A model generated the notes under the pieces. That model was not told where the DNA came from, did not search any database, and saw only the letters and a program-made list of their open reading frames with translations. A DNA stretch of 64,000 nt from Pseudomonas petrae. Its GTDB lineage: Bacteria > Pseudomonadota > Gammaproteobacteria > Pseudomonadales > Pseudomonadaceae. The translations under genes and the position numbers were made by a program. Numbering within the stretch: position 1 is the first letter of the stretch; every line of letters begins with the position of its first letter. Of this stretch, positions 26,532-42,541 are shown piece after piece. The DNA is taken from positions 62,001 to 126,000 of the forward strand of contig NZ_JAKJXE010000007.1 in assembly GCF_021728295.1 (NCBI RefSeq). Direction: 5' to 3'.

Positions 26532-26933
26532 TTATTCCTCCGGACCGTCTTGCTTGGGTGCGGTTTGGTGCTGACCATCTTCAGCCACTGCACGCTCGAT
26601 CAATGCCGACAAATGCGCGCCGCGGGCAACGCTTTCGTCGTAATGGAAATGCAGTTGCGGAACGCTGCGCAGCTTCATCTCACGGGCCAGCTGCATACGC
26701 AGGAACCCTGCAGCAGCATTGAGCACCTTGATCGACTGCGCGATTTCTTCGGCGCTGTCCTGCCCCATCACGGTCATGAAGATTTTTGCGTGGCCGACAT
26801 CACGGCTGACGTCGACGGCGGTGATGGTGACCAGCCCCACGCGGGGGTCTTTGATTTCACGACGGATCAGCTGTGCCAGCTCACGCTGCATCTGATCGCC
26901 GATACGTTGGGTACGGCTGTATTCTTTTGCCAT
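26532..26933 (-). CDS. rbfA: Ribosome-binding factor A
   Basis: Cold-shock-related 30S maturation factor that acts on the 16S rRNA 5' helix. 133 residues with the KH-like fold: [49 protein letters not shown] in three overlapping blocks, then [24 protein letters not shown]. The last 25 residues are polar and probably disordered. It lies between infB and truB; two RNA hairpins separate it from infB. Confidence 0.97.
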   Translation of the reverse strand: MAKEYSRTQRIGDQMQRELAQLIRREIKDPRVGLVTITAVDVSRDVGHAKIFMTVMGQDSAEEIAQSIKVLNAAAGFLRMQLAREMKLRSVPQLHFHYDESVARGAHLSALIERAVAEDGQHQTAPKQDGPEE

Positions 26934-26958
26934 GTCTTGTTACCTGTCACTGCTGACC

Positions 26959-27024
26959 CATGGCAAAAGCCATGTGGTCTGAAAGCGGCAAACGCCCGGC
27001 CTGGCGAGAGCCGGACCGGGCGTT
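26959..27024 (-). other. Two hairpins in the infB-rbfA spacer
   Basis: CATGGC-AAAA-GCCATG (26959-26974) and a longer stem with arms AACGCCCGG (26991-26999) and CCGGGCGTT (27016-27024). The second is followed on the minus strand only by GTTTGCC, so it could be a partial terminator or an mRNA-processing site dividing infB from rbfA. Confidence 0.5.
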
Positions 27025-27094
27025 GCGTTTAGAGTCCATAACCGGCGCCTGGCATTTTCATGCGGCGCAAGCCATGACTCCTGAAGCTCGCGAT

Positions 27095-29620
27095 TTAGAG
27101 GCTGCGAGCCACTTGGACCTTCTCGAAGACTTCGATCTTGTCACCGACCTTGACGTCGTTGTAGCTCTTGACGCCGATACCGCATTCCATGCCGGCACGT
27201 ACTTCGGAAGCGTCATCCTTGAAGCGACGCAGGGATTCCAGCTCGCCTTCGAAGATAACGATGTCTTCACGCAGTACACGGATTGGACGGTTACGGAAGA
27301 CGACGCCTTCGATGACCATGCAACCTGCGATCGCGCCGAATTTCGGCGAGCGGAACACGTCGCGGACTTCAGCGATACCCAGGATGTTCTCCCGAACGTC
27401 GCTGCCAAGCATGCCGGTGAGGGCCTTCTTGACGTCTTCGATGATGTCGTAGATGACGTTGTAGTAACGCATATCCAGACCTTCCTGCTCGACGATCTTG
27501 CGCGCGCCAGCATCGGCACGCACGTTGAAGCCGAACAGTACAGCGTTGGAGGCCAGCGCCAGGTTGGCGTCGCTTTCGGTGATACCACCGACACCGCCGC
27601 CCACTACGCGCACTTGCACTTCGTCGTTACCCAGGCCATTCAATGCGCCCTGCAACGCTTCCAGAGAACCACGGACATCGGATTTGAGGACGATGTTGAG
27701 CGTCTTCTTCTCTTCCTGACCCATGTTCTCGAAGATGTTTTCCAGCTTGCCGGCGTGAGCACGGGCCAGCTTGACTTCGCGGAACTTGCCTTGACGGAAC
27801 AGAGCCACTTCACGGGCTTTCTTCTCGTCGGCAACAACGCTCATCTCGTCGCCAGCATCCGGCGTACCGTCCAGGCCGAGAATTTCGACAGGGATCGACG
27901 GACCGGCTTCTTTGATTGGCTTGCCGTTCTCGTCGAGCATTGCCCGAACGCGACCGTAGTTGGAGCCGACCAGAACCATGTCGCCTTGACGCAGCGTACC
28001 GTCCTGAACCAGAACAGTTGCAACCGGGCCACGGCCCTTGTCGAGACGCGATTCAACTACAACACCACGCCCAGGAGCCGACGGCGTTGCCATCAATTCC
28101 AGAACTTCGGCCTGCAGCAGAACGGCTTCAAGAAGCTCGTCAACGCCAGTACCCATCTTCGCAGAGACAGAGACGAAAGGAGTCTCACCGCCCCACTCTT
28201 CGGACGTTACGCCGTGAACGGACAGTTCACTGCGGATACGGTCCAGATCAGCGCCCGGCTTGTCGATCTTGTTCACGGCAACTACCAGCGGAACACCGGC
28301 AGCCTTGGCATGTTGCACGGCTTCGATGGTCTGCGGCATTACGCCGTCGTCGGCAGCGACAACCAGAATCACGATGTCGGTCGCCTTGGCACCACGAGCT
28401 CGCATTGCGGTAAACGCAGCGTGACCCGGGGTATCGAGGAACGTCACCATGCCACGTTCGGTTTCTACGTGGTACGCACCGATGTGCTGGGTGATACCAC
28501 CGGCTTCGCCAGCAGCAACCTTGGCGCGACGGATGTAATCGAGCAACGAGGTCTTACCGTGGTCAACGTGACCCATGACCGTTACAACCGGCGCACGGGA
28601 GAACGTCTCACCTTCGAACTTCAGGGACTCGGCCAGGGAGTCTTCCAGCGCGGTATCGCTGACCAGAGTCACTTTGTGGCCCAGTTCTTCAGCGACCAGC
28701 TGGGCAGTTTCCTGATCCAGAACCTGGTTGATGGTGGCCGGAGTACCCAGCTTGAACATGAACTTGATGATCTCGGCAGCTTTGACCGACATCTGCTGAG
28801 CGAGATCGCCCACGCTGATGGTCTCGCCGATCTTCACTTCACGAACGACAGGGCCGGTAGGGCTCTGGAAACCGTGCGCGTTGCGCTTCTTCAGCTTGGC
28901 CTTGCCGCGACCGCCGCGACGGAAGCCATCGCTTTCTTCGTCGGTAGTACGAGGAGCAACGCGTGGCGTTGGCGCCTTTTCTTTGACCGATGCACGATGC
29001 GGAGCGTTCTTGCGATCGCCGTCACCACCGCCGCCGCTGCGACGATTGTTGTCGTCGTTGCGTGGTTTGTCAGGCCGACGCTGTTCGTCTTTCTTGCGAT
29101 CGACGACAGGCGCAGGTGCCGCAGCCGGAGTTTCCCGGGCTGGCTCGGCAGCTTGCGGTGCCGGTGCCGGCGCTGCAACAGGCTCGGCAACTGGTGCACC
29201 CGACGAAGGCTGACGGCGCGCTTCTTCTTCAGCACGCTGACGGGATTCTTCTTCAGCCTTTTGACGAGCGGCATTTTCTACCGCACGACGTTCGTCCAGC
29301 TCGCGCTTGCGTTCGGCTTCGATTTCTTCCGGGCTGCGCTGAACAAAAACTTTCTTTTTGCGGACTTCAACGCTGATGCTTTTGCTGCCAGCAACGCGCA
29401 GGGTACTGGTGGTCTTGCGCTGCAAGGTAATCTTGCGCGGCTCTTCCACCTTGGCCTTGTGACCGCTTTTCAGGTGGGTCAACAGGGCTTGTTTTTCGAT
29501 ATCGGTCACAACTTGCTCGGCGGCGTCGTGCGGCAAACCTGCCTCACGCATCTGCTGTAACAGGCGCTCTACCGGTGTGTCGACCGTCTTGGCCAGTTCT
29601 TTCACCGTGACTTGCGTCAT
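27095..29620 (-). CDS. infB: Translation initiation factor IF-2
   Basis: GTPase that places fMet-tRNA on the 30S P site and promotes subunit joining. 841 residues. An N-terminal IF2-N domain (1-50) is followed by a charged, Ala/Pro/Arg-rich linker (about 85-250). The G domain starts at residue 349 with GHVDHGKT, then DTPGHAAF and NKIDKPGAD. Domains II, III and the fMet-binding C2 domain follow, ending [14 protein letters not shown]. Length is normal for Pseudomonas. It lies 27 bases after nusA. Confidence 0.98.
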   Translation of the reverse strand: MTQVTVKELAKTVDTPVERLLQQMREAGLPHDAAEQVVTDIEKQALLTHLKSGHKAKVEEPRKITLQRKTTSTLRVAGSKSISVEVRKKKVFVQRSPEEIEAERKRELDERRAVENAARQKAEEESRQRAEEEARRQPSSGAPVAEPVAAPAPAPQAAEPARETPAAAPAPVVDRKKDEQRRPDKPRNDDNNRRSGGGGDGDRKNAPHRASVKEKAPTPRVAPRTTDEESDGFRRGGRGKAKLKKRNAHGFQSPTGPVVREVKIGETISVGDLAQQMSVKAAEIIKFMFKLGTPATINQVLDQETAQLVAEELGHKVTLVSDTALEDSLAESLKFEGETFSRAPVVTVMGHVDHGKTSLLDYIRRAKVAAGEAGGITQHIGAYHVETERGMVTFLDTPGHAAFTAMRARGAKATDIVILVVAADDGVMPQTIEAVQHAKAAGVPLVVAVNKIDKPGADLDRIRSELSVHGVTSEEWGGETPFVSVSAKMGTGVDELLEAVLLQAEVLELMATPSAPGRGVVVESRLDKGRGPVATVLVQDGTLRQGDMVLVGSNYGRVRAMLDENGKPIKEAGPSIPVEILGLDGTPDAGDEMSVVADEKKAREVALFRQGKFREVKLARAHAGKLENIFENMGQEEKKTLNIVLKSDVRGSLEALQGALNGLGNDEVQVRVVGGGVGGITESDANLALASNAVLFGFNVRADAGARKIVEQEGLDMRYYNVIYDIIEDVKKALTGMLGSDVRENILGIAEVRDVFRSPKFGAIAGCMVIEGVVFRNRPIRVLREDIVIFEGELESLRRFKDDASEVRAGMECGIGVKSYNDVKVGDKIEVFEKVQVARSL

Positions 29621-29647
29621 GCACTTCTCTCCTCAGGCCGCATCTAC

Positions 29648-31129
29648 TTACTCGAACCAATGGGCTCGGGCGGCCATGATCAACTTGCCGGCACGATCAT
29701 CGTCAATGCCGTCGATGTCGAGCAGATCGTCAATAGACTGCTCGGCCAGGTCTTCGCGGGTAATTACGCCGCGCACCGCCAGTTCCATCGCCAAATCCTT
29801 GTCCATACCCTCAAGCGAGAGCAGGTCTTCGGCCGGATGGGCGTCTGCCAGCTTTTCCTCAGTAGCGATGGCTTTAGTCAACAAACGATCCTTGGCACGA
29901 GCGCGAAGCTCGTTGACGGTATCTTCGTCAAAGCCGTCGATGTTGAGCATTTCTTCCAACGGTACGTAGGCAATCTCTTCCAGGCTGGTGAAGCCTTCGT
30001 CTACCAGAACCTGAGCGAGATCCTCATCGACTTCCAGCTCGTCGATAAAGTTGCGCAGGATGTCACCGGTTTCCGCTTGCTGCTTGGCCTGGATGTCCGA
30101 TTCGGTCATCACGTTAAGGGTCCAGCCAGTCAACTGACTGGCCAACCGCACGTTCTGGCCACCGCGGCCAATCGCCTGGGCGAGGTTGTCTGCGCCTACA
30201 GCGATGTCCATGGCGTGGGCATCTTCGTCAACGATGATCGCTGCCACCTCGGCAGGCGACATGGCGTTGATGACGAACTGCGCCGGGTTATCGTCCCAAA
30301 GCACGATATCCACACGCTCGCCGCCCAACTCGCCGGAAACAGCCTGCACGCGCGAACCACGCATGCCGATGCACGCGCCTTGCGGGTCAATGCGTTTGTC
30401 CTTGGAGCGAACTGCGATCTTTGCACGCGAACCAGGATCACGAGAGGCAGCCATCACCTCGATGAGTCCTTCGGCGATTTCCGGAACTTCAATCCGGAAC
30501 AGCTCGATCAGCATTTCCGGCGCGGTACGCGACAGGATCAGCTGAGGGCCGCGGTTTTCGGTGCGGATCTCTTTGAGCAATGCACGAACGCGGACACCCA
30601 CGCGGAAAGTCTCCCGCGAAATGATGTCTTCACGCGCCAGCAGAGCTTCGGCATTGTTGCCAAGGTCGACGATGACATTGTCACGTGTAACTTTTTTAAC
30701 AGTGCCGGAAATGATTTCGCCCAGACGCTCACGGTAGGCGTCCACGACTTGAGCTCGCTCGGCCTCGCGAACCTTCTGCACAATGACTTGCTTGGCAGTC
30801 TGCGCAGCGATGCGGCCGAACTCGATGGAATCGATCTTTTCTTCTACTACGTCGCCAACGTTGGCACCCGGGTGCGTCAGGGCAACTTTGCTCGGCCACG
30901 TTTCGATCGCCGGGTCGTCGAGATCGTCTTCTTCGACAACGGTCCAACGACGGAAAGTCTCATAGGCACCTGTTTGACGATTGATCTCGACACGCAGGTC
31001 TACTTCGTCTTCAAAACGCTTCTTGGTGGCCGTAGCCAGAGCTATCTCAAGCGCTTCAAAAATCACATCGGCCGGTACGCCTTTTTCATTGGATACCGAT
31101 TCAACAACCAGCAGTACTTCTTTGCTCAT
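29648..31129 (-). CDS. nusA: Transcription termination/antitermination protein NusA
   Basis: RNA polymerase-binding factor that modulates pausing, termination and antitermination. 493 residues: N-terminal polymerase-binding domain, S1 domain (about 135-200), two KH domains (around [29 protein letters not shown] and [18 protein letters not shown]), and two acidic C-terminal repeats. Start at [17 protein letters not shown] (31129); the frame extends seven codons further without reason. It lies between rimP and infB and, as known for E. coli, may regulate its own operon through the leader terminators. Confidence 0.98.
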   Translation of the reverse strand: MSKEVLLVVESVSNEKGVPADVIFEALEIALATATKKRFEDEVDLRVEINRQTGAYETFRRWTVVEEDDLDDPAIETWPSKVALTHPGANVGDVVEEKIDSIEFGRIAAQTAKQVIVQKVREAERAQVVDAYRERLGEIISGTVKKVTRDNVIVDLGNNAEALLAREDIISRETFRVGVRVRALLKEIRTENRGPQLILSRTAPEMLIELFRIEVPEIAEGLIEVMAASRDPGSRAKIAVRSKDKRIDPQGACIGMRGSRVQAVSGELGGERVDIVLWDDNPAQFVINAMSPAEVAAIIVDEDAHAMDIAVGADNLAQAIGRGGQNVRLASQLTGWTLNVMTESDIQAKQQAETGDILRNFIDELEVDEDLAQVLVDEGFTSLEEIAYVPLEEMLNIDGFDEDTVNELRARAKDRLLTKAIATEEKLADAHPAEDLLSLEGMDKDLAMELAVRGVITREDLAEQSIDDLLDIDGIDDDRAGKLIMAARAHWFE

Positions 31130-31188
31130 CGTACGCCTCGCCTTTCGCAAGCCATTGGATCCGCGGGATCCGCTGTATCTGGCACGTC

Positions 31189-31647
31189 TTAGTCAAACGT
31201 GGGAATAATGTTGGCTTTGTCGATCAGATCGATCGGCAACAGAAACTCGTGATCTTCAACCTGAACCACGACGTCCTGCTCCTCCACCCCGCGGAGAAGG
31301 CCTTGAAAGTTGCGTCGACCTTCAAACGGCGAACGCAGCTTTATCTTCACTTGTGCCCCGGCAAACTCCGCAAACTGCTCAATGGTAAACAGTGGGCGTT
31401 CCATGCCTGGAGAGGAAACTTCGAGCGTGTATTCGGAGCTGATTGGATCTTCTACATCCAAAATACCGCTGATCTGACGGCTGACGATCGCGCAATCGTC
31501 CACCAACACGCCGCCTTCTTTATCGATATAGACGCGCAACATCGAGTGACGCCCTTGAGACGAATACTCGATACCCCAGCATTCATAGCCTAGGGCCACG
31601 ACCACCGGGGCCAACAAGGCCTGCAACTCTTCTAGCTTGCTCGACAC
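31189..31647 (-). CDS. rimP: Ribosome maturation factor RimP
   Basis: Needed for 30S subunit maturation. 152 residues with the family's [18 protein letters not shown] start, [22 protein letters not shown] and the [10 protein letters not shown] turn. I start it at GTG 31647 ([12 protein letters not shown]): GAGGGGG lies five bases upstream and this matches other Pseudomonas RimP proteins. An ATG at 31662 is the alternative. A terminator hairpin lies only about 25 bases upstream of the start. Confidence 0.95.
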   Translation of the reverse strand: MSSKLEELQALLAPVVVALGYECWGIEYSSQGRHSMLRVYIDKEGGVLVDDCAIVSRQISGILDVEDPISSEYTLEVSSPGMERPLFTIEQFAEFAGAQVKIKLRSPFEGRRNFQGLLRGVEEQDVVVQVEDHEFLLPIDLIDKANIIPTFD

Positions 31648-31670
31648 CTGAACCCCCTCGTGCATGCTGC

Positions 31671-31724
31671 AAATAAAAAATGGGCAAAAGCCCAATCATG
31701 AAAAACGCCTGCGAAAAGCGGCGT
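31671..31724 (-). terminator. Leader terminator/attenuator before rimP
   Basis: Read on the minus strand: a stem ACGCC/GGCGT (31705-31724), then TGGGC-TTTT-GCCCA (31681-31694) followed by TTTTTTATTT. This is a complete terminator placed between the initiator tRNA gene and rimP, after the tRNA's own terminator. It fits control of the nusA operon by termination in its leader. Confidence 0.7.
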
Positions 31725-31743
31725 CATAAAGTGTCCAGCTAAC

Positions 31744-31764
31744 AAAAAGCCCCTGAAAAGGGGC
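31744..31764 (-). terminator. Terminator after tRNA-fMet
   Basis: On the minus strand GCCCCT, loop TTTC, AGGGGC, followed by five T (A run 31744-31748). It lies 12 bases after the tRNA 3' end. Confidence 0.85.
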
Positions 31765-31775
31765 TCCGCTAAAAC

Positions 31776-31852
<77 letters not shown>

Positions 31853-31915
31853 ACAAAGCTGGGGCGGAAGTATACGACCGATCCAAATTTGGGTCAATCC
31901 GACACATCCACCTAC

Positions 31916-31943
31916 AAGAAAGCCCGCTACTGCGGGCTTTCTT
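31916..31943 (-). terminator. Terminator after tRNA-Leu
   Basis: GCCCGC (31922-31927) and GCGGGC (31932-31937) with loop TACT, extended by an AAGAAA/TTTCTT flank, just after the tRNA-Leu 3' end. It could work on both strands. Confidence 0.75.
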
Positions 31944-31949
31944 GTTAAT

Positions 31950-32035
31950 TGGTACCGAGAAGGGGACTCGAACCCCTACACCCTATGGGCACAACCACCT
32001 CAAGGTTGCGTGTCTACCAATTCCACCACCTCGGC
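31950..32035 (-). tRNA. tRNA-Leu (GAG)
   Basis: 86 nt class-II tRNA with encoded CCA, starting GCCGAGGTGG and ending CTCGGTACCA. The anticodon stem CAACC/GGTTG encloses TTGAGGT, giving anticodon GAG. The long variable arm is present. It lies 44 bases after secG, as usual in Pseudomonas. Confidence 0.97.
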
Positions 32036-32079
32036 ATTACAACTCTTTTGCAGCCCCAAAAACAGCTGCGAATCCGGTA

Positions 32080-33223
<1,144 letters not shown>

Positions 33224-33289
33224 GCTATACCTCGTCGGTCAAAGTGGGCGCAGATGTTACCCAACAGTTTCAACACTGGCAAGCCGAAA

Positions 33290-34633
33290 TCAGGCGCAAA
33301 CCTCAGCAACCAGTTTTGCCAGTTCATCGGCATACCCGCGGACCAGGATTTCGTCCTCGCCCTCAACCATTACCCGAACCAGCGGCTCGGTACCGGACTT
33401 GCGCAGAAGCACACGTCCACGCCCGCCCATGGCGGCGGTCACGCGGTCACACGCTTCAATGACGGCGGGATGCTTGACCGGATCAACGCCTCCACCCTCA
33501 AAGCGCACATTGATCAATACCTGAGGGCATTTCTTCAGGCCTTCGCGCGATTGCGCGAGGCTCTGCCCGGTACGTCTCATCGACAGCAGTACCTGCAATG
33601 CAGCGATGATCGCATCCCCCGTCGTGGTATGCCGGAAGCACACGACATGGCCCGAGTTCTCGCCACCCACTTGCCAATCGCGCTCCAGCAGCTCGGCGAT
33701 GACATAACGGTCGCCGACGTTGGCGCGCACGAACGGGATGTTGAGATCCGCAAGTGCCAGCTCCAGCCCTAGGTTGCTCATCAGGGTGCCAACGACACCT
33801 CCCTGCAACTGGCCGCGTTCTTGAAGGTCCCGCGCAATGATGTAAAGCAGTTCATCACCATCGACGATCGCCCCGGTATGGTCGACCATCAGCACACGGT
33901 CGCCGTCACCGTCGAAACCGATGCCCAGGTCAGCGCCTTGCTCGACAACGGCGGACTGCAGCGCTCCCATGTGGGTGGAGCCGCAGTTGTCATTGATGTT
34001 GAGCCCATTGGGCGCCGCCGACAGCACAGTGACCTCGGCGCCAAGCTCACGGAACACATTTGGCGCTACCTTGTACGTCGCACCATGGGCGCAATCGACA
34101 ACGAGCTTCAGCCCGGCAAAATCAGTACTGGTCGGAACGCTGCTCTTACAGAATTCGATGTAACGGCCCGCGGCGTCGTTGATACGCGACACCTTGCCGA
34201 GTTTCTCGGACTCCTCGACGGTCATCGGCGAGTCGAGCAGTTCCTCGATCATGAGTTCGATTTCATCAGGCAGCTTGGTGCCCTGCCCGGAGAAGAACTT
34301 GATGCCGTTGTCGTAATGCGGGTTATGCGACGCACTGATCACGATGCCCGCTTCGGCATGAAACGTACGCGTCAGATAAGCAATCGCAGGCGTCGGCATC
34401 GGACCCAGCAGCATCACGTCCGCGCCCGCAGCGGACAAACCCGCCTCGAGCGCGGACTCGAACATGTAGCCCGAAATACGTGTGTCCTTGCCGACCAGAA
34501 TCCGACATGCGCCCATTTTTCGGAATGCCATCCCTGCCGCCCAGCCGAGCTTGAGCATGAAGTCAGGGGTGATCGGGAATTGGCCTACACGACCGCGGAT
34601 ACCGTCGGTGCCGAAATATTTTTTAGTGCTCAT
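33290..34633 (-). CDS. glmM: Phosphoglucosamine mutase
   Basis: Converts glucosamine 6-phosphate to glucosamine 1-phosphate for peptidoglycan and LPS synthesis. 447 residues. The active-site phosphoserine is Ser102 in [14 protein letters not shown]; the metal loop is [13 protein letters not shown]; sugar recognition is GGENSGHVV; the phosphate site is [16 protein letters not shown] start at [14 protein letters not shown] (34633), 16 bases after folP; the frame extends further into the gap without a ribosome site. Confidence 0.97.
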   Translation of the reverse strand: MSTKKYFGTDGIRGRVGQFPITPDFMLKLGWAAGMAFRKMGACRILVGKDTRISGYMFESALEAGLSAAGADVMLLGPMPTPAIAYLTRTFHAEAGIVISASHNPHYDNGIKFFSGQGTKLPDEIELMIEELLDSPMTVEESEKLGKVSRINDAAGRYIEFCKSSVPTSTDFAGLKLVVDCAHGATYKVAPNVFRELGAEVTVLSAAPNGLNINDNCGSTHMGALQSAVVEQGADLGIGFDGDGDRVLMVDHTGAIVDGDELLYIIARDLQERGQLQGGVVGTLMSNLGLELALADLNIPFVRANVGDRYVIAELLERDWQVGGENSGHVVCFRHTTTGDAIIAALQVLLSMRRTGQSLAQSREGLKKCPQVLINVRFEGGGVDPVKHPAVIEACDRVTAAMGGRGRVLLRKSGTEPLVRVMVEGEDEILVRGYADELAKLVAEVCA

Positions 34634-34649
34634 GGGTGCTCCAGATTTC

Positions 34650-35501
34650 TTATTTTGCTGACTGAACAGCAGCAATCATACGCACCACGTCTACCGTCTC
34701 GGGGACGTCGTGCACACGTAGAATTTTTGCGCCTTTGACCATCGCCATGGCGGCAAGCGCCAGCGCACCATGCAGACGCTGATCAACGGGCTTGTCGAGA
34801 ACCTTGCCGATCATGCTCTTGCGGGAGACACCGACCAACAGAGGACGGCCCAATGCATGGAGCGCCTCCATATGCTTGAAGAGGCTCAGATTATGCTCAA
34901 GGGTCTTCGCGAAGCCGAACCCTGGATCAAGGATAATCCTCTCGGCAGGGATGCCTGCGGCAACGCACTGCTCCATGCGCTCACGCAAGAATGCACCGAC
35001 CTCGTCGACCAGGTCAGTGTATTGAGGGTCATTCTGCATGTCTGTCGGCTCGCCGCGCATGTGCATGAGGCAGACAGGTAAACCTGTCGCCACAGCGGCA
35101 TCCAGCGCTCCGTCACGGCGAAGCGAGCGAACATCGTTGATGAGTCCTGCCCCCAGGCGTGCAGTCTCACGAATGACGGCCGGCGTCGAGGTGTCCACTG
35201 AAATGATCACATCCAGCTCGGCGCTGATCGCCTCAACAACAGGCGCTACGCGCTCCAGCTCTTCAACGGGAGAAACAGATCGCGCACCAGGACGCGTCGA
35301 CTCGCCCCCTACGTCGATCAGGGTCGCACCCGCCAGCATCATCGCTTCGGCATGACGCAGCGCCAGATCTCGCTGCGCGAAACGACCGCCGTCCGAGAAC
35401 GAATCAGGAGTGATATTAAGGATTCCCATCACGTGCGTGCGGGATAAATCAAGAACCCGGTTGCCGCAAGGCAACCGGGTCGGGTGAAGCGCAGGAGTCA
35501 T
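34650..35501 (-). CDS. folP: Dihydropteroate synthase
   Basis: Joins p-aminobenzoate to dihydropterin pyrophosphate in folate synthesis; the sulfonamide target. 283 residues. Conserved blocks: [15 protein letters not shown] with the pterin-site Asn and Asp, [34 protein letters not shown], and KSMIGKVL with the Lys that binds the product phosphate. Start at [10 protein letters not shown] (35501), eight bases after the ftsH stop, so the genes are likely coupled. Confidence 0.97.
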   Translation of the reverse strand: MTPALHPTRLPCGNRVLDLSRTHVMGILNITPDSFSDGGRFAQRDLALRHAEAMMLAGATLIDVGGESTRPGARSVSPVEELERVAPVVEAISAELDVIISVDTSTPAVIRETARLGAGLINDVRSLRRDGALDAAVATGLPVCLMHMRGEPTDMQNDPQYTDLVDEVGAFLRERMEQCVAAGIPAERIILDPGFGFAKTLEHNLSLFKHMEALHALGRPLLVGVSRKSMIGKVLDKPVDQRLHGALALAAMAMVKGAKILRVHDVPETVDVVRMIAAVQSAK

Positions 35502-35509
35502 GTCAGACC

Positions 35510-37429
35510 TTAGTGTTCTGCAGCAGGGCCGCCAATTGGCGATTCCGGACGCGGACCTACAGGTGCGATCGGGGTCCCGGAATCTCCGGAGCCACCTTCC
35601 CAATCACGAGGCTCGCGTGGTGTGCGGCCTGCCATGATGTCATCAATCTGCTCGGCATCGATGGTCTCGTATTTCATGAGCGCATCAGCCATCGCCTCCA
35701 GCTTGTCACGGTGTTCGGTGAGGATCTGTTTCGCTGTGCCGTAGCACTGATCAATGATGCTGCGCACTTCGGAGTCAATCAGACGGGCAGTGTCACCGGA
35801 GAGGCTGGCATTCTGACCGCCACCGCCGCGACCCAGGTAACCGCCTTCTTCCTCGTCCGAATACATCAACGGACCGAGCTTCTCGGACAAGCCCCACTTG
35901 GTGACCATATTCCGAGCGATCTGGCTTGCACGCATGATGTCGTTAGAGGCACCGGTGGTCACACCATCGAAGCCCAGCGTCATTTCTTCAGCGATGCGAC
36001 CGCCGTACAGCGAGCAAATCTGGCTGATCAATGCACGCTTGGACAGGCTGTAGCGATCTTCCTCGGGGAGGAACATCGTGACACCCAATGCCCGACCGCG
36101 CGGGATAATCGACACTTTGTAGACCGGATCATGCTCTGGCACGACGCGGCCAACGATTGCATGACCTGCCTCGTGATAAGCCGTATTGCGCTTCTCTTTG
36201 TCGGACATGACCATCGATTTGCGCTCAGCGCCCATCATGATCTTGTCTTTCGCCAATTCGAATTCTTTCATTTCGACAATACGCTTGCCGGTACGGGCGG
36301 CGAACAGTGACGCCTCGTTGACCAGGTTAGCCAAATCAGCACCGGAGAAACCCGGGGTACCACGAGCAATCACGCCTGGCTGAACGTCGTCACCCATTGG
36401 CACTTTGCGCATGTGTACTTTAAGAATCTGCTCACGACCCCGGATATCGGGCAAGCCCACGACGACCTGACGGTCGAAACGGCCCGGACGCAGCAGCGCA
36501 GGGTCGAGGACGTCTGGACGGTTGGTGGCGGCAATCACGATGATGCCGTCGTTCATTTCAAAGCCGTCCATCTCAACCAGCAACTGGTTGAGCGTCTGCT
36601 CACGCTCATCATGACCGCCGCCCATGCCGCCGCCACGGTGGCGACCTACAGCATCGATTTCGTCGATGAAGATGATGCAAGGCGCGTGTTTCTTGGCCTG
36701 TTCAAACATGTCACGAACACGGCTTGCGCCCACGCCGACGAACATTTCGACGAAGTCGGAACCGGAAATCGTGAAAAACGGAACCTTGGCTTCACCCGCG
36801 ATAGCCTTCGCTATCAGGGTTTTACCTGTACCCGGAGGGCCTACCATCAGGACGCCGCGAGGGATGCGACCGCCCAGGCGCTGGAACTTGCCCGGGTCGC
36901 GTAGAAACTCGACGAGCTCGCCGACTTCCTCTTTGGCTTCATCACAACCGGCCACGTCAGCCAATGTGGTTTTGACCTGATCCTCGGACAGCAGGCGCGC
37001 CTTGCTTTTACCAAAGCTCATCGGTCCGCCTTTGCCCCCCGCACCACCTTGCATCTGGCGCATGAAGAACATGAAGACAGCAATAATCACGAGGATAGGG
37101 AAGCTGGCGACGAGGAGCTGGGTCCAGATGCTCTGCTGCTCCGGCTGCTTGCCCTCGATCACAACGTTGTTGTCAACCAGATCACCGATCAGACCGTTGT
37201 CCTGAATGGCAGGCCTGATGGTCTTGAAGGAGTCGCCATCGCTGCGCTTACCGGTGATGACGTATCCGTCAACGGCAACTTTCTCGACCTTGCCGTCTTT
37301 CACCTGCTGGATGAATTCGGAATAGTTGAGGGTCTGCGGCTCGTTAGGACTGGAGAAGTTGTTCATCACGGTCACGAGAACCGCCGCGATGATCAACCAC
37401 AGGATCAAATTCTTTGCCATATCGTTCAA
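35510..37429 (-). CDS. ftsH: ATP-dependent zinc metalloprotease FtsH
   Basis: Membrane-anchored AAA+ protease that degrades membrane proteins, LpxC and sigma-32. Two membrane segments (about 7-25 and 104-123) enclose a periplasmic domain. The AAA module has Walker A GPPGTGKT (197-204), Walker [12 protein letters not shown] and the second-region-of-homology Arg residues. The zinc site is HEAGH (around 418). The start is uncertain: a TTG at 37429 (MNDMAKN) has GAGGG seven bases upstream, whereas the ATG at 37420 (MAKNLILW) is farther from it. The C-terminus is Gly/Pro-rich and flexible. Confidence 0.97.
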   Translation of the reverse strand: MNDMAKNLILWLIIAAVLVTVMNNFSSPNEPQTLNYSEFIQQVKDGKVEKVAVDGYVITGKRSDGDSFKTIRPAIQDNGLIGDLVDNNVVIEGKQPEQQSIWTQLLVASFPILVIIAVFMFFMRQMQGGAGGKGGPMSFGKSKARLLSEDQVKTTLADVAGCDEAKEEVGELVEFLRDPGKFQRLGGRIPRGVLMVGPPGTGKTLIAKAIAGEAKVPFFTISGSDFVEMFVGVGASRVRDMFEQAKKHAPCIIFIDEIDAVGRHRGGGMGGGHDEREQTLNQLLVEMDGFEMNDGIIVIAATNRPDVLDPALLRPGRFDRQVVVGLPDIRGREQILKVHMRKVPMGDDVQPGVIARGTPGFSGADLANLVNEASLFAARTGKRIVEMKEFELAKDKIMMGAERKSMVMSDKEKRNTAYHEAGHAIVGRVVPEHDPVYKVSIIPRGRALGVTMFLPEEDRYSLSKRALISQICSLYGGRIAEEMTLGFDGVTTGASNDIMRASQIARNMVTKWGLSEKLGPLMYSDEEEGGYLGRGGGGQNASLSGDTARLIDSEVRSIIDQCYGTAKQILTEHRDKLEAMADALMKYETIDAEQIDDIMAGRTPREPRDWEGGSGDSGTPIAPVGPRPESPIGGPAAEH

Positions 37430-37609
37430 TTAGCTACCCTCTGAAGCAAGCTCCACGCTGGAGCGTGCCTCGCATGATATTCACCGGCCTAACTTACTAC
37501 AGATCCTACAGGCGTGGCAGGCGGCGTCTGTAACCCTTTGTGAAACTTTGACTACACAATGTTGGTTACGCTCCCTTGATAAAGCCATTTGAAAAAAGCT
37601 ATCGCTTGA

Positions 37610-38260
37610 TCAAAGGCGCTCATCGCTTGCCGATCCTTCAATGCCGCGAAATCCGCGACCCAACAGGTATTGCTCTCTGGAACGATCCCGCGATGACAGC
37701 GGCTTGCGCATCTGCACCTTGTCGAACAGCTTGCGGATGTCCTTGTGGTACACGTCAAAGCCTTCACCCTGGAAGACCTTGATCAGGAAATCGCCGCCGG
37801 GGCGAAGCACTCGGCCCGCCAGATCCAGCGCCAATTCGCACAGGAACATTGCGCGAGGCATGTCCACAGCGCTCAATCCACTCATATTGGGGGCCATGTC
37901 GGAAATCACAAGGTCTACCTGCGTATTGCCGACAGCCTCGAGGATCTGCGCAAGCACTTCATCCTGGGTGAAATCCCCCTGAATGAAGGTCACGTCGGGG
38001 ATGCTGTCCATTTCCAGGATGTCCGATGCAATCAAACGGCCCTGACCACCAATCAGACGACTGGTCACCTGCGACCAACCCCCTGGCGCTGCACCCAAGT
38101 CGATGACCGTCATGCCGGGACGGATGATCTTGTCCTTCTCCTGGATCTCGAGAAGCTTGTAACTGGCGCGGGAACGGTAACCATCCCGCTGCGCCATTTT
38201 GACGTACTTGTCGTCGAAGTGTTCTTTAAGCCAGTTATGGCTGGTTTTGGAACGTGCCAC
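37610..38260 (-). CDS. rlmE: 23S rRNA (uridine-2'-O)-methyltransferase RlmE
   Basis: Methylates U2552 of the 23S A-loop late in 50S assembly (also called FtsJ/RrmJ). 216 residues. The SAM site is [11 protein letters not shown]; the catalytic Lys-Asp-Lys-Glu set includes the Lys in [10 protein letters not shown], the Asp in [12 protein letters not shown] and the Lys in [12 protein letters not shown] start at GTG 38260 ([10 protein letters not shown]) with GAGG six bases upstream. It precedes ftsH in the usual order and is divergent from yhbY. Confidence 0.96.
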   Translation of the reverse strand: MARSKTSHNWLKEHFDDKYVKMAQRDGYRSRASYKLLEIQEKDKIIRPGMTVIDLGAAPGGWSQVTSRLIGGQGRLIASDILEMDSIPDVTFIQGDFTQDEVLAQILEAVGNTQVDLVISDMAPNMSGLSAVDMPRAMFLCELALDLAGRVLRPGGDFLIKVFQGEGFDVYHKDIRKLFDKVQMRKPLSSRDRSREQYLLGRGFRGIEGSASDERL

Positions 38261-38367
38261 GGAGCACCTCAAAAAATTAGGACGAGTCGCGATTAACCGG
38301 GCGGTCCCGGACTAGCTCGGGTAAACTGGCCGCCGCTTTTTACAAGATCAGACGCAGAGGTCAGATT

Positions 38368-38676
38368 ATGCCGCTCACTCAAGAGCAGAAGAAACAATAC
38401 AAATCCATTGGCCACCATCTGAAACCGGTGTTGATCGTGGCGGACAATGGTCTGACTGAAGGTGTGTTGGCCGAACTGGAGCGCGCGCTGGGCGATCACG
38501 AGTTGATCAAGATCAAACTCAACATCCTCGACCGCGAAAGCCGCCTGGCAGCCATCGCTGAACTGTGCAAAGTCGGCAAGGCCGATCTGGTGCAGGTCAT
38601 CGGCAAAATGGCGCTGATTTATCGCAAGAACCCGAAGGTAAACAAGCAGCTGTCCAACGTCCACCGCTTCAACTGA
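38368..38676 (+). CDS. yhbY: YhbY-family RNA-binding protein (CRM domain)
   Basis: 102 residues forming a single CRM domain, a pre-50S-associated RNA-binding fold. LTQEQKKQYKSIGHHLKPVLIVADNGLTEGVL and HELIKIKL with the GxxG-like loop region are typical. It is encoded divergently from rlmE, a common pairing of two 50S assembly functions. The ribosome site is AGAGG. Confidence 0.94.
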   Translation: MPLTQEQKKQYKSIGHHLKPVLIVADNGLTEGVLAELERALGDHELIKIKLNILDRESRLAAIAELCKVGKADLVQVIGKMALIYRKNPKVNKQLSNVHRFN

Positions 38677-38773
38677 TCCTGCCGGGTCAGCGGCTAACAA
38701 GCGCTGACCCTCAGATTCGGTGCCCACCTGTAAAGATGAGCGCCGACCCGATCAGACCGGACATGCGACCGCC

Positions 38774-38837
38774 GGTTCGAAGGATCAGACAATGACCTTC
38801 GAACCAGTTGCCTGAATCAACCCCCGCGCAATGCGGG
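38774..38837. other. Hairpins between converging yhbY and greA
   Basis: A perfect 10-bp stem GGTTCGAAGG (38774-38783) / CCTTCGAACC (38796-38805) with a 12-base loop, and a second short stem CCCGC/GCGGG (38822-38836 region). Neither has a U run, so they may end transcripts only with help or protect the 3' ends of yhbY and greA mRNAs. Confidence 0.5.
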
Positions 38838-38846
38838 TGTCGATTA

Positions 38847-39319
38847 TCAAACGTGACGCACTTCCACGATTTCGTACTCGATCACGCCGCTCGGTGTTTT
38901 CACAGAGACGACATCGCCCTCTTCCTTGCCAATTAAAGCGCGAGCAAGCGGCGAACCCACAGAAATTTTGCCCAGTTTGAAGTCGGCTTCGTCTTCACCC
39001 ACGATGTGGTAGGTGACGCGCTCGTCCGTCTCCACGTTGGCGATCTCGACAGTCGTGCCGAAGATCACCTTGCCAGTGTGGGGAATGGTAGTGACGTCGA
39101 TGATCACCTGATTCTGGATCCGGCCTTCGATGTCGCGGATGCGCGCTTCGATCATGCCCTGCTGCTCGCGAGCGGCATGATATTCGGCGTTTTCCTTGAG
39201 ATCGCCAAGCTCACGCGCAGTCCCGATGTCCTGGCTGAGCTTGGGACGAACCACCTTGGTCAGGTGCGCGTGTTCTTCTTCCAGGGCGCGAGCGCCCTGA
39301 ACGGTCATTGGGTACTTGA

Positions 39320-39323
<4 letters not shown>
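38847..39323 (-). CDS. greA: Transcription elongation factor GreA
   Basis: Rescues backtracked RNA polymerase by stimulating transcript cleavage. 158 residues: an N-terminal coiled coil (about 1-75) with the acidic tip in [16 protein letters not shown], and a C-terminal FKBP-like domain starting near [16 protein letters not shown]. Its ATG overlaps the carB stop (ATGA), so it is translated with the carAB genes, an arrangement also found in other pseudomonads. Confidence 0.97.

Positions 39324-42541
<3,218 letters not shown>

Noticed and set aside
26960..29560. 866-codon open frame opposite infB on the plus strand
   Set aside because: It mirrors infB codon by codon, has no ribosome site or family resemblance, and follows from high GC at third positions.
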